A DNA stretch of 64,000 bases from Fibrobacter succinogenes (GTDB lineage: Bacteria; Fibrobacterota; Fibrobacteria; Fibrobacterales; Fibrobacteraceae). Positions 26,486 through 35,500 of this stretch are shown in pieces. The notes below the pieces were generated by a model. The model did not search any database. It saw only the letters and a list, made by a program, of their open reading frames with translations, and was not told where the DNA came from. A program made the position numbers and the translations under genes. The stretch is taken from NCBI GenBank assembly GCA_902762795.1, contig CACWPM010000026.1, positions 16,806 to 80,805 of the forward strand, read 5' to 3'. Each line of letters opens with the position of its first letter. The first letter of the stretch is position 1.

Positions 26486-27843
26486 TTTATACAGTCCTTG
26501 CCATTTCAATTATCGGTCCGGGCATTACCGCCTGCACATCGGATGACGGGACCTCATCACCATATCAGCCCATGCCCACCGGGTTTACCAACGAGTTCAT
26601 ATTCAACTACGAACTTCTCTACTACTTATACAACGACAAAGACAAATATCTCGACAGACCAGAAAGTTATATCGGGAAAGTGGATACCGAGAAACTGGTC
26701 GAGGAAGGCTATCCTTGGGACTATCACGATATTTATTACATGTACGCAATGATGAACGACCAGTTCACCTATTACGTGGACCCGTCTCGTTCCATAGGCC
26801 TGATGAATACGTTGAAGAATTCCGAAGAGAAAATCGATGCCGGTTTTACTCTAGATTCAGCATTTATTCCAAACAAGTACGTCATCAAGACAATCATCAA
26901 AAGTTCCCCCGCCGACAAGGCAGGGCTTAAAGCCGGGGACGTGATTACAGAAGTCGAAGGAGTAGCGCTCACAAGCGATATCGTATTCCAGAGGCTGACC
27001 GTAGCGGATGAAGGCGATATCATCACTTACACGATCCAGCGAGACTCTACGACAAAGACCATCCCCGTCAAAATAGCTCCCTACTTCACGCCGACCGTAG
27101 AATTATCTTTCAAAGATTCCATTCCCGTCATCAAGATACATGAATTTGTGTCAAAGACTTCGAACGATTCTGGCACATACGGGGAGTTCACCGAATACCT
27201 CCGCGCCACAGAGAAATACAAGACAACCATCATTGACTTGCGCAACAACGGCGGTGGAGACGCGGACCAGTGCCTAGCCATGACCCAAGCGCTCCTTTCG
27301 AAAGGGGATACCGCCATAGGCATCATCGCAGCATACGCAGACACTATACGCCAAGAACAAGCCTTCGACACGACCTTTTATGTCAACGATGCCGACGGAC
27401 TTGCCAAAAACCGTTATTTTGTATTCCTGGCCAACGAAATGACAGCCAGTTGTTCAGAAATCATGATTGCGGGAGTAGCCTCGAACAAGAAATATCCTGT
27501 TATCGGAGCGACCACATATGGCAAAGGCATCGGACAATCACGCCTTTTCACGCCATCGCTTTCGCTAGTGTCCATTACCAGCATGAGAATTATAGACAAG
27601 CAAAAATTGAGCTACCACAAGTACGGAATCGAGCCCGATTTTGCAATAATGGATAGCGACAAGGCCATTGAAAAAGCCGTAGCCCTTGCAAAAAGCCAAG
27701 ATTTCATCCGTGTAGCCGGTTACGGAACAACAAACACCGGACACTTTGCAAAGATTGCCATCGAGCCCGACACCATGTCGGGATTCTATTTCTTACCGAA
27801 AGAGTACAGGAAAAGATTTTTAGACGGAAGAACGGATTTTTGA
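26434..27843 (+). CDS. S41-family protease lipoprotein 2
   Basis: 469 residues, beginning inside the previous gene with a strong Shine-Dalgarno (GAGGGAGGA, 9 bases before the ATG). The N-terminus KSLVYTVLAISIIGPGITAC is a lipoprotein signal. A clearer PDZ domain (IIKSSPADKAGLKAGDVITE) is followed by IDLRNNGGGDADQC, serine in EMTASCSEIM and lysine in TTYGKGIGQSRLF. The overlap and shared motifs point to a tandem duplication with coupled translation; the two proteases probably sit on the same membrane face. The C-terminal tail FYFLPKEYRKRFLDGRTDF is absent from paralogue 1. Confidence 0.86.
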   Translation: MGGFKHVSRGVQKIKSLVYTVLAISIIGPGITACTSDDGTSSPYQPMPTGFTNEFIFNYELLYYLYNDKDKYLDRPESYIGKVDTEKLVEEGYPWDYHDIYYMYAMMNDQFTYYVDPSRSIGLMNTLKNSEEKIDAGFTLDSAFIPNKYVIKTIIKSSPADKAGLKAGDVITEVEGVALTSDIVFQRLTVADEGDIITYTIQRDSTTKTIPVKIAPYFTPTVELSFKDSIPVIKIHEFVSKTSNDSGTYGEFTEYLRATEKYKTTIIDLRNNGGGDADQCLAMTQALLSKGDTAIGIIAAYADTIRQEQAFDTTFYVNDADGLAKNRYFVFLANEMTASCSEIMIAGVASNKKYPVIGATTYGKGIGQSRLFTPSLSLVSITSMRIIDKQKLSYHKYGIEPDFAIMDSDKAIEKAVALAKSQDFIRVAGYGTTNTGHFAKIAIEPDTMSGFYFLPKEYRKRFLDGRTDF

Positions 27844-27899
27844 TCCTACAGACGAGAGACAAAAGAGGTTGTAAATAACAAGTAGCGAGCAATCTCTCT

Positions 27900-27934
27900 A
27901 CCTATCGTCTTTCTTCTATCGCCTATCGTCTAGG
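27900..27934. repeat. Heptamer tract, NNCTATC type (5 units)
   Basis: Five heptads (ACCTATC, GTCTTTC, TTCTATC, GCCTATC, GTCTAGG) end just before the stop codon of the M23 peptidase gene, between two converging genes. Confidence 0.85.
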
Positions 27935-27936
27935 CT

Positions 27937-29253
27937 TTACTTCAGCACGCGCATACGGACCATGACATCCGTGGAGTCGTTTGCCTTGACCGCCGGAGAA
28001 GCAAGAGTCTGTTGCAGTTCCTTGCGGATATCGGCCACCTGTTTTTTAAGCCTGGCAAGGCGGTTGCCTTCGAGTTTCGGCGTCGCGATCATCGTCTTCT
28101 TGGCAGGGTTCATCCAGTTGCCGCGAGCGTCCTTGAAACCCAAGTGCAGATGCGGCCCCGTACTGCGCCCCGTAGAACCCACTTTTCCAATAACCTGACG
28201 CGGAGCCACCTTCGCCCCGACGTTCACGCCGCGCACAGAGAGGTGCATGTACCAGCTTTCGGAATGGTCCCTGTGACGAATGGCAATTTTGTTTCCGCTC
28301 AAATCATCATAACCAGAAACCGTAACGACGCCTGCAGCGACCGCATAAACCGGCGACCCCTTCGGGCTACCGTAATCGATGCCGTGATGGACCGTATGAC
28401 GGCCCGTAATCGGGTGAATTCGAGAACCGTAAGGACTCGTGATGTGCAAACGATCGAGCGGATAGCGCAAGCCCTCATATACAAGCGCTTCGCCCTTTTC
28501 CGTATAATGCGCGTTAAAGGTGCTCTTCGGATCCGGGTCTTCGTAACGGAACGCTTCATGATGCCCCACCGTATGACCGTTGAATTCTGCGTAAAGCACC
28601 TTGCCGCTAATCCAGATGGAATCCTGGTAGAATTTTTCTTCAAGCAAAATGCGGAACTTGTCGCCCGGACGAGCAAGCTGGAATGCGACCTTGCATTGCA
28701 AAATGCCGCTCACGACCCCCACCATGCGCCCAGGAATACCGACCTTGTAAAGGATGCCGTTCAGGGTGCTACCCTTTTCGAGCGCGCCTTCGAATGCAGA
28801 CTGGCGGATAGTCACCGGCTTGTCGATACGGCTATAGGCAAACCCGGATGCAGTCTTGCTCAACATGTGGACCGTCGCCGGGTTCGGCGCAAAGCGGAAG
28901 CGCTGGACATCGCCCGCGGAATCGAGCGCCGCATAAAAGACCTGCCCCACACGAAGCGCCGCGAGTTCAACCGAGTCCTGCAAGGCAATCACAATCTTGC
29001 CGCGTTCCTTTTCATTGATGTTCATGCGATACAATACTTGGAACAGCCCGTCGCCCGCACGGACGGTATCGTTTTTCACAAGCCATTTCGAAGAAGACTC
29101 TTGAGCCTTTGCAATCAAGGCCTTCAAGGAATCAGCCGTAGCTTCCAGCTTTGCTTTTTCCTGAGTCAACGCATCAATTTTTTTCTGTTCGTTACATCCG
29201 GTCAGCGCAATCGCAACAACGCACAATAAAAATAAAATTCTGGACATGGACAC
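27937..29253 (-). CDS. M23-family murein endopeptidase lipoprotein
   Basis: Zinc peptidase that cleaves peptidoglycan cross-links. 438 residues: lipoprotein signal (ILFLLCVVAIALTGC), a short coiled coil (DALTQEKAKLEATADSLKAL), a middle domain with an OapA/LysM-like strand pattern, and the M23 domain with metal ligands in HHGIDYGSPKGSPVYAVAAG and HLHLGF, plus SYMHLS-type histidine in ESWYMHLSVRGV. The layout resembles MepM/YebA-type endopeptidases needed for cell elongation. Two ATGs lie at 29253 and 29247; either leaves the lipobox intact. Confidence 0.88.
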   Translation of the reverse strand: MSMSRILFLLCVVAIALTGCNEQKKIDALTQEKAKLEATADSLKALIAKAQESSSKWLVKNDTVRAGDGLFQVLYRMNINEKERGKIVIALQDSVELAALRVGQVFYAALDSAGDVQRFRFAPNPATVHMLSKTASGFAYSRIDKPVTIRQSAFEGALEKGSTLNGILYKVGIPGRMVGVVSGILQCKVAFQLARPGDKFRILLEEKFYQDSIWISGKVLYAEFNGHTVGHHEAFRYEDPDPKSTFNAHYTEKGEALVYEGLRYPLDRLHITSPYGSRIHPITGRHTVHHGIDYGSPKGSPVYAVAAGVVTVSGYDDLSGNKIAIRHRDHSESWYMHLSVRGVNVGAKVAPRQVIGKVGSTGRSTGPHLHLGFKDARGNWMNPAKKTMIATPKLEGNRLARLKKQVADIRKELQQTLASPAVKANDSTDVMVRMRVLK

Positions 29254-29328
29254 CCGCTAGAAGAAATTGCAAAAGCAAAGATAAAATTTTCTTTTTTCAA
29301 TCCAGTCGTATCGTCTCATGACGACAAC

Positions 29329-29361
29329 AAAAAAAGCCCTGCGGCATATTGCACGCGGGGC
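29329..29361 (-). terminator. Rho-independent terminator of the FKBP gene
   Basis: Minus-strand stem GCCC/GGGC and GCG/CGC with one mismatch between them, loop of about 10, then a run of seven T. It lies 29 bases after the FKBP stop codon. Confidence 0.8.
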
Positions 29362-29389
29362 TTTCGATTTCAAGCGTAAGCGCTGGAAA

Positions 29390-30202
29390 TTACTGCTGGG
29401 CAGCAGCCTTCTTGGCCGGCTTGACAGGCTTAGCAGGCTTTGCAGCCGGCTTAGCTTCTTCGGCGGGCTTTTCCGGAGCGATCACTTCCAAAAGTTCCAT
29501 TTCGAACTTGAGGACGGAGTTACCCGGAATAGCGCGGTTGCCACGCGGACCGTAAGCGAGATCGCTCGGAATCCATGCGACGACCTTTCCGCCAACCTTC
29601 ATGAGCTTGAGCATTTCCGTCCAACCCGGAATAACAGCCGTTACCGGGAAATCGAGCGGCTGGCCACGATCGATAGAGCTATCGAACTTGGTGCCATCGA
29701 GAAGAGTACCGGTATAGTGGACCTTGACCTTGTCGTCGTCCGTCGGAGTAGCACCATTACCTTCGGTAATCACCTTGTACTGGAGACCGGAAGCCGTGGT
29801 CACGACACCTTCAGCAGTCTTGTTCTGAGCGAGGAAAGCTTCGCCTTCAGCCTTGCTCTTTTCGGCAGCAATGCTGTCCTTTCTCATCTTTTCGGCCTGA
29901 CGGTCTTGAGAAAGCTTGTTGAGCGTTTCCATGATGATAGAATCATTCATCAAGAACTTGGAAGAATCTTCATTATAGCGTTCCTTGAAAGCCTGAATGA
30001 AAAGATCCAAGTCGAGGTCGATGGAATCGCGAGTAACGAGCTGGAAACGAGCCTGGTTACCAAAATGAGCACCGAGAGCATAGCTATACTTGTCCTTTTC
30101 AGTCACAAGCGATGTCTTTTCAGCAGACGCAGTCTTGCACGGTTCACAACCTGTCATAAGCATGGCGAGAGCGCCAGCAGCAATAATCAATTTAGTCTTC
30201 AT
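29390..30202 (-). CDS. FKBP-type peptidyl-prolyl isomerase lipoprotein
   Basis: Catalyses proline isomerisation during folding of envelope proteins. 270 residues: lipoprotein signal (MKTKLIIAAGALAMLMTGC), an N-terminal helical dimerisation domain of the FkpA/Mip type (YSYALGAHFGNQARFQLV to about residue 125), the FKBP domain (VKVHYTGTLLDGTKFDSSID, VIPGWTEMLKLMKVGGK, DLAYGPRGNRAIPGNSVLKF) and a Lys/Pro/Ala tail. AGAGGA precedes the ATG by 8 bases. It has its own terminator and is divergent from glmS. Confidence 0.93.
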   Translation of the reverse strand: MKTKLIIAAGALAMLMTGCEPCKTASAEKTSLVTEKDKYSYALGAHFGNQARFQLVTRDSIDLDLDLFIQAFKERYNEDSSKFLMNDSIIMETLNKLSQDRQAEKMRKDSIAAEKSKAEGEAFLAQNKTAEGVVTTASGLQYKVITEGNGATPTDDDKVKVHYTGTLLDGTKFDSSIDRGQPLDFPVTAVIPGWTEMLKLMKVGGKVVAWIPSDLAYGPRGNRAIPGNSVLKFEMELLEVIAPEKPAEEAKPAAKPAKPVKPAKKAAAQQ

Positions 30203-30330
30203 TTTTATCCTCTATGAAAAAATAGGCTTCTTTAAAATAGTAAAACATTCCGAATAAAGCCTACAATAATTTTCTTTTTACCTCTACTTTTTATATATTT
30301 CAGCTAAAAAAAGTCAATACCAGGATTATT

Positions 30331-32160
30331 ATGTGCGGAATCATTGGATATAACGGAAAAAGTGAAGCAATACCAGTCCTCGTCGAAGGTCTAAAAAAAA
30401 TGGAATACCGAGGCTACGACAGCTCGGGTGTTGCCGTTATCGACCATGACAAAATAAATGTTGTACGTGCATCCGGTAAAATCAAGGCGCTGGAAGACAA
30501 ATTAAAAGGGACCCCGCTCAAAGGTTCAGTCGGCATAGCGCACACACGCTGGGCAACACACGGCGCCCCAACCGAAATAAACGCCCATCCACATACAAGC
30601 TATGATGGAAAAATTTCAATTGTCCACAATGGCATCATCGAAAACTACGCAAGCCTCAAGGCTAAGCTCATTGCCGAAGGTATAGAATTCAAATCCGAAA
30701 CCGATACCGAAGTCGTAGCGCACCTCATCGCCCGCTATTACAACGGCGATCTGAAATCCGCCGTTCTCAAGACGCTCAAGCAAATCGAAGGAACTTTCGG
30801 TCTTGGCGTCATTTGCAGTGAAGAGCCAAACGTCCTGATTGGAGCCCGGCGCGGAAGCCCGCTTATTTTGGGAATTGGCAACGAAGGCGATTTTTATCTC
30901 GCAAGCGATGTCTCCGCCATCATCAACCACACGCAGAAGGTCGTTTATCTGGACGACAACGACGTTGTCCAAATCAAGGACGGCGGTTATTCCATCGTAA
31001 ACATGAGCAGCCACGAAGTGCAACGTGAAGTCCAGGACGTAGAATTCGATGCAGACGCCGTGGCCAAGGGCGGTTTTCCGCACTTTATGCTCAAGGAAAT
31101 TTTCGAGCAGCCCGAAGTGCTCCGCAACACCATGCGTGGCCGTCTGCTCATCTCCGAAGGGAACGCGAAACTCGCCGGCCTCGACACGAACATCAAGGAA
31201 CTCCGCAGCATCAACCGCATCATCATCACCGCATGCGGAACAAGCTACTATGCCGGCATGGTAGGCGAATACATGATCGAGGACTTGGCCGGCGTTCCAG
31301 TCGAAGTTGAATACGCATCCGAGTTCCGCTACAGGAACCCGATCATCATGCCGGGAACACTCGTAATCGCCATCAGCCAATCCGGAGAAACCGCAGATAC
31401 GCTCGCCGCCCTCAAGGAAGCACAACAGAAGGGCGCAACCGTTCTCGCCATTTGTAACGGAGTCGGCTCGTCCATTGCACGAACAAGTGACGGTGGAGTT
31501 TATCTGCACGCAGGCCCGGAAATCGGCGTGGCTAGCACCAAGGCATTCACAAGCCAGGTCACCGTACTCGCCATGATCGCACTCTTGCTCGGCCGCCAAC
31601 GCAGACTCAGCTTTGAAACCGGAGCCGATATCGTAAAGGACCTTCTGGATCTTCCGAATCTCGTTTCTGAAACGCTCAAGCTTTCAGACGGCATCGCCGA
31701 AATCGCAAAGACACTGAACAAGGCAAACAACTTTTTGTACCTCGGCCGCCACTTCTGCTACCCGGTCGCCATGGAAGGCGCCTTGAAACTCAAGGAAATC
31801 AGCTACATCCACGCCGAAGGCTATCCCGCTGCAGAAATGAAGCACGGCCCGATCGCCCTTATCGACGAAAACATGCCGGTCGTGGTCATCGCCCCGAAAG
31901 ACGCCCTGTTCGACAAGATTATCAGCAACATCCGCGAAATCAAGGCCCGAGGCGGTAAAGTCATCGCCGTCACGACGGAAGATTGCCACCCGCTCGATGA
32001 AATCGCCGACCACATCATCACGGTCCCGAAGACTCGCCCGATGCTCATGCCTATTCTCGCCTGCATTCCGCTCCAGCTGCTCGCCTACCACATCGCCGTG
32101 TTGCGCGGAAACGACGTGGACCAGCCGAGAAACCTGGCGAAGAGCGTGACGGTGGAGTAA
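30331..32160 (+). CDS. glmS: Glutamine-fructose-6-phosphate aminotransferase (isomerising)
   Basis: Makes glucosamine-6-phosphate from fructose-6-phosphate and glutamine, the entry to amino-sugar and peptidoglycan synthesis. 609 residues, full length: N-terminal nucleophile glutaminase (MCGIIGYNG, Cys2 after Met removal; HTRWATHGAPTEINAHPH), two SIS domains (CGTSYYAGMV, SQSGETADTLAALKEAQ, PEIGVASTKAFTSQV) and the C-terminal PRNLAKSVTVE. AGGATTATT before the ATG is a weak ribosome-binding site. There is no room for a glmS ribozyme in the 128-base leader and no such fold is evident. The 3' end of glmS is the classical target of Tn7; an A+T-rich island begins 430 bases downstream. Confidence 0.97.
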   Translation: MCGIIGYNGKSEAIPVLVEGLKKMEYRGYDSSGVAVIDHDKINVVRASGKIKALEDKLKGTPLKGSVGIAHTRWATHGAPTEINAHPHTSYDGKISIVHNGIIENYASLKAKLIAEGIEFKSETDTEVVAHLIARYYNGDLKSAVLKTLKQIEGTFGLGVICSEEPNVLIGARRGSPLILGIGNEGDFYLASDVSAIINHTQKVVYLDDNDVVQIKDGGYSIVNMSSHEVQREVQDVEFDADAVAKGGFPHFMLKEIFEQPEVLRNTMRGRLLISEGNAKLAGLDTNIKELRSINRIIITACGTSYYAGMVGEYMIEDLAGVPVEVEYASEFRYRNPIIMPGTLVIAISQSGETADTLAALKEAQQKGATVLAICNGVGSSIARTSDGGVYLHAGPEIGVASTKAFTSQVTVLAMIALLLGRQRRLSFETGADIVKDLLDLPNLVSETLKLSDGIAEIAKTLNKANNFLYLGRHFCYPVAMEGALKLKEISYIHAEGYPAAEMKHGPIALIDENMPVVVIAPKDALFDKIISNIREIKARGGKVIAVTTEDCHPLDEIADHIITVPKTRPMLMPILACIPLQLLAYHIAVLRGNDVDQPRNLAKSVTVE

Positions 32161-32189
32161 TAGGTCTTAGGGTTTTGCCACAGTTGGCG

Positions 32190-32217
32190 GAACTTAGAAC
32201 TTAGAGCTTAGAAAGCA
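32190..32217. repeat. Heptamer tract, GAACTTA type (4 units)
   Basis: GAACTTA twice, then GAGCTTA and GAAAGCA, directly before the glmS terminator hairpin. Same unit as the tract before secD, 30 kb away. Confidence 0.85.
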
Positions 32218-32219
32218 AG

Positions 32220-32243
32220 CCCCTCCCGACGGGAGGGGTTTTT
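32220..32243 (+). terminator. Rho-independent terminator of glmS
   Basis: CCCCTCCC-GAC-GGGAGGGG, eight G/C-rich pairs, followed by five T. It lies 60 bases after the glmS stop. Confidence 0.9.
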
Positions 32244-32591
32244 GGGCACATACAAATTATCAGTCATAACCAACCTTTTGTGCCATAAAAATATAATAAG
32301 GGAGGATTGGCAGTCAAGAGGGGGTAATTTCGGGAAAAACAGACTTTTCCCCGAACCTCAGAAAGCACATTTAGAGAGTTATACCGCAAAAAAGTGCTTA
32401 TAATTCTCTAAATCTCATATTTTTAAGGACATTTAGAGGATTATAGAGAGGTTTTTGTCAGATAGCGATTTTTTCGAGGGAAATCCGGTAGTGTAAAAGA
32501 ATCCGTTTATGATCGATTCTAGGAGGGACCCCTATACAACCTTCAGCTTATAGCTTACGGGGGTATGATTCCTAATACGAAAGAAACTTTT

Positions 32592-35500
32592 TTACATCTT
32601 TTCAAATTCAACGCTAAGCAATGGAACCCAGATAGCCTGACCAAATTCATCTTCCCATTTACAAACTTGGATTAATTTAGCTGTTTTCGGCTTATAGAAA
32701 TTTTTCTGGAGATTCCTGAGATAATCTTTTTCAAATTTATTAGAAAATTTGGTAACGTACCGCCCATTAAAGTACGTGTTGTAGCATTGAAATTCTTGAT
32801 TAAATTTAATCTCAATTACAGTTCCCAATGGAATGGATGCAAATTTCTCTTGTAAATATCGTGTCCGACTTTTATTCTTTTCATTTACAAGCATATATTT
32901 GAAAACCAAATCATCTAAGCCGGTTTCAACGTGTACTATCTTAGGTACACTATATTCTTTAAGTCTGCCCATATTTTTAAAATTCTTAATCCAAGAACTC
33001 GGAAGATTCGCCTCAGTTCCTAATACTGTAAGGGTTTTCTTGGCACGCGTTGCAGCAACATAGAGTAATCTGAATTGTTCCTGAGTTTCAGGAATCCATT
33101 CACCAAGATTTAATATAACGTGATCCCATTCAAGTCCTTTTGAACTATGCATTGTGCCAACATTAACCTGCAAATTTCCTTTTTTATTTAGGTCAGCATA
33201 AGAGACTTCGTTTAGGTATTGTTCAAAATCACTTAAAACAACTTCGTCTTCACCATCTATAAAGTCGTTGATTACAGCATCTAACAATTCAAAGGAACTT
33301 TCGCCTTCATAGTCTTTCTTATACTTTTCTGCAATTTGTTTGAACAGCTCTATAGTCCAAGATCTCTTTGCAATATCTTTATCCGCTTCTACAATTGTTT
33401 TGAAACCAACAATTTCACGAACTGATTCCACAGGACATTTTTCTAGATCCTGGCTTTTTATGACACGACAATCTACTCCTAATTCTTCTAATTTTGCTGC
33501 CGCCAAAAACACTTCTGAATTTTCTGGACTTAGAATGCAAGCGGAACCATTATCTAATTTACATTTCTCAACCAAAATTTCAGCAGCGGCAAACGCACCT
33601 CGCGTTCTATCGTATTCTTCAAAGAATTCAAGTTTTCCAAGTTCAGGATTAACAGCAACTTGTTTCTTGCCATCTTTAACTCGATAATTTAGACAGCTCA
33701 ATATTTCTTCATTTGCTCGAACAAGATTTACCGCAGAACGATAATTATTCGTTAAATAGAATTCTTTCGTATTGGAAAATTCCGATGAAAATTTTCTAAA
33801 AAATTCAGAGGAACTTCCTCGAAATTCAAAAATACTTTGGTCATCATCCCCAACAACTATCAATCTCGGAGGTTTATCTCCATACCTATAGAGGGCTTTT
33901 AACATTTTGTATTCCGAACTAGAAAGGTCTTGAAATTCATCAACAAGAATAACGCCTAGTGAACCAATTCCAACATCTTCGCCTGATTCAACGACCTCTG
34001 CGGCTTTATTAATAATTTCTTCGCCTTTTTGCGCATTGCCCGTCTTCTTAAAATCCTTCTTAGAGCCCTGAATTCCGAGAATTGAAAAAGCTAAGGCATG
34101 GAAAGTTGTGATAGTAACACCATGGGCCAACCCCTTTGCCAAATCATTTAATCGCTTGCGAAGTTCTCGACAAGCTGAACGTGTAAAAGTCAACATCAAC
34201 AAAGAATTGGGTTGAATCTCTTCGAGCCACAACAAAGACGCGGCCTTATGAACAAGCATGTGCGTCTTGCCAGACCCTGGTCCAGCGCCAACTAAAATAT
34301 GTCTCGCATTACTTTTGATAATGGCCTTCTGTTCTTTATTAACCGCGTTTATACGTTCACGCAAATTTATGGAAACTGCACCCTTTTCATCGGGAGACAT
34401 CATGTATTTTTGACGAAATTGGTTAATATTCAACGCAAAATAGTCATTCAGCAATTCTTGTGCGGCATCTTTATTATTAAGCATCATTTCGGCATACCTG
34501 CCGACAATATGAATCGCTTCAGCCTTGTTTTCATAAAAGTCGTGGAGTTTCTGAAAATCTTGTTCGCTAAATGGTTTTATCCTATTTTCAGGACTTATAT
34601 CCAAAACAAGCCCGGTATAGAATACCATCAATCCATTTTCTAGACAAATAGCTCCAATCAAATGCAAGAAGAGTAAAGCATATTCAAATTGCGCTTGCCT
34701 TGCAAGGTCTTCAATGTCGTCTTCCCCATAGATTCTCAAGATGAGATTGTCTATAGAGAACCAAACAGTATCATTAAGAGTATCATCTTTCTTTTTTCCC
34801 TGCTCTTTTTGTATAACAAGCAGAGTATCGATAATCTTTTCAAAACATTCCCAGTTATCAACAAGATTCTTACGGACAATATCAAGTTCTTTTAGAAATT
34901 CAATTTGGTATCGCTGATGACCAGCCTCTATTAAATGAATTTCTGCAATACTTTCATGAGCCCAATAACGAAGAATACCTCGCAAAATTTGCAGACATTT
35001 CCTTGTTTCAGTTCCAGATTCAGTTTCACCTCGAGCAGCGTTAACTTTCGTCAAATTCAGCAAAAACGGCTCATTGATACAATGTCCCTCACAACTTTTT
35101 AACAGAATTTCTTGCAAACCTTTCGCCCGTTCCAGCATTCGTTTGCAATTAAAGGTCCCCAAGCGTTGAATCTTTGCACTCCAATCATTTCGTTGGTCTA
35201 AAAGACGTTTGCTACGAAGCAGCCGTAAAGCCTCATTTGCATCTTTTCGTTCAATGCCCAAATTTACTGTGATATCATCAAGAGTACATTCAGGATTCTT
35301 TGTCCATCTTTTAGTGATAATATGTCGCATGATTCTAAATGCGATGTTTTCAATTGTATTTAACTTATCAATGTTTGGACTATCTAAAATGTACCGAATC
35401 TGCGAAACAGTTTCTATGGCAATAGAGGAACCAAATACTTGTGTTTGATTACGTTTTCTTTTCAAAAAGCCCTGATCTTCCAAAAGCATAATGGCGTGTT

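Larger units (their letters stand above)
32161..32591. other. Gap between glmS and the A+T-rich island
   Basis: Contains GAACTTA-type heptads (32190-32217), the glmS terminator (32220-32243) and three copies of ACATTTAGAG(A/G)(G/A)TTATA: direct at 32367-32383, inverted at 32399-32413 (TATAATTCTCTAAAT), direct at 32429-32445. No coding frame is supported. The three-copy motif could be protein-binding sites. Confidence 0.6.

Noticed and set aside
30203..30330. glmS ribozyme-type leader
   Set aside because: The 128-base gap shows no double pseudoknot pattern and is shared with the divergent FKBP gene's promoter.
32161..32591. Tn7-like transposon ends
   Set aside because: No TGT/ACA end pair, target duplication or tns gene could be identified; kept only as a hypothesis.
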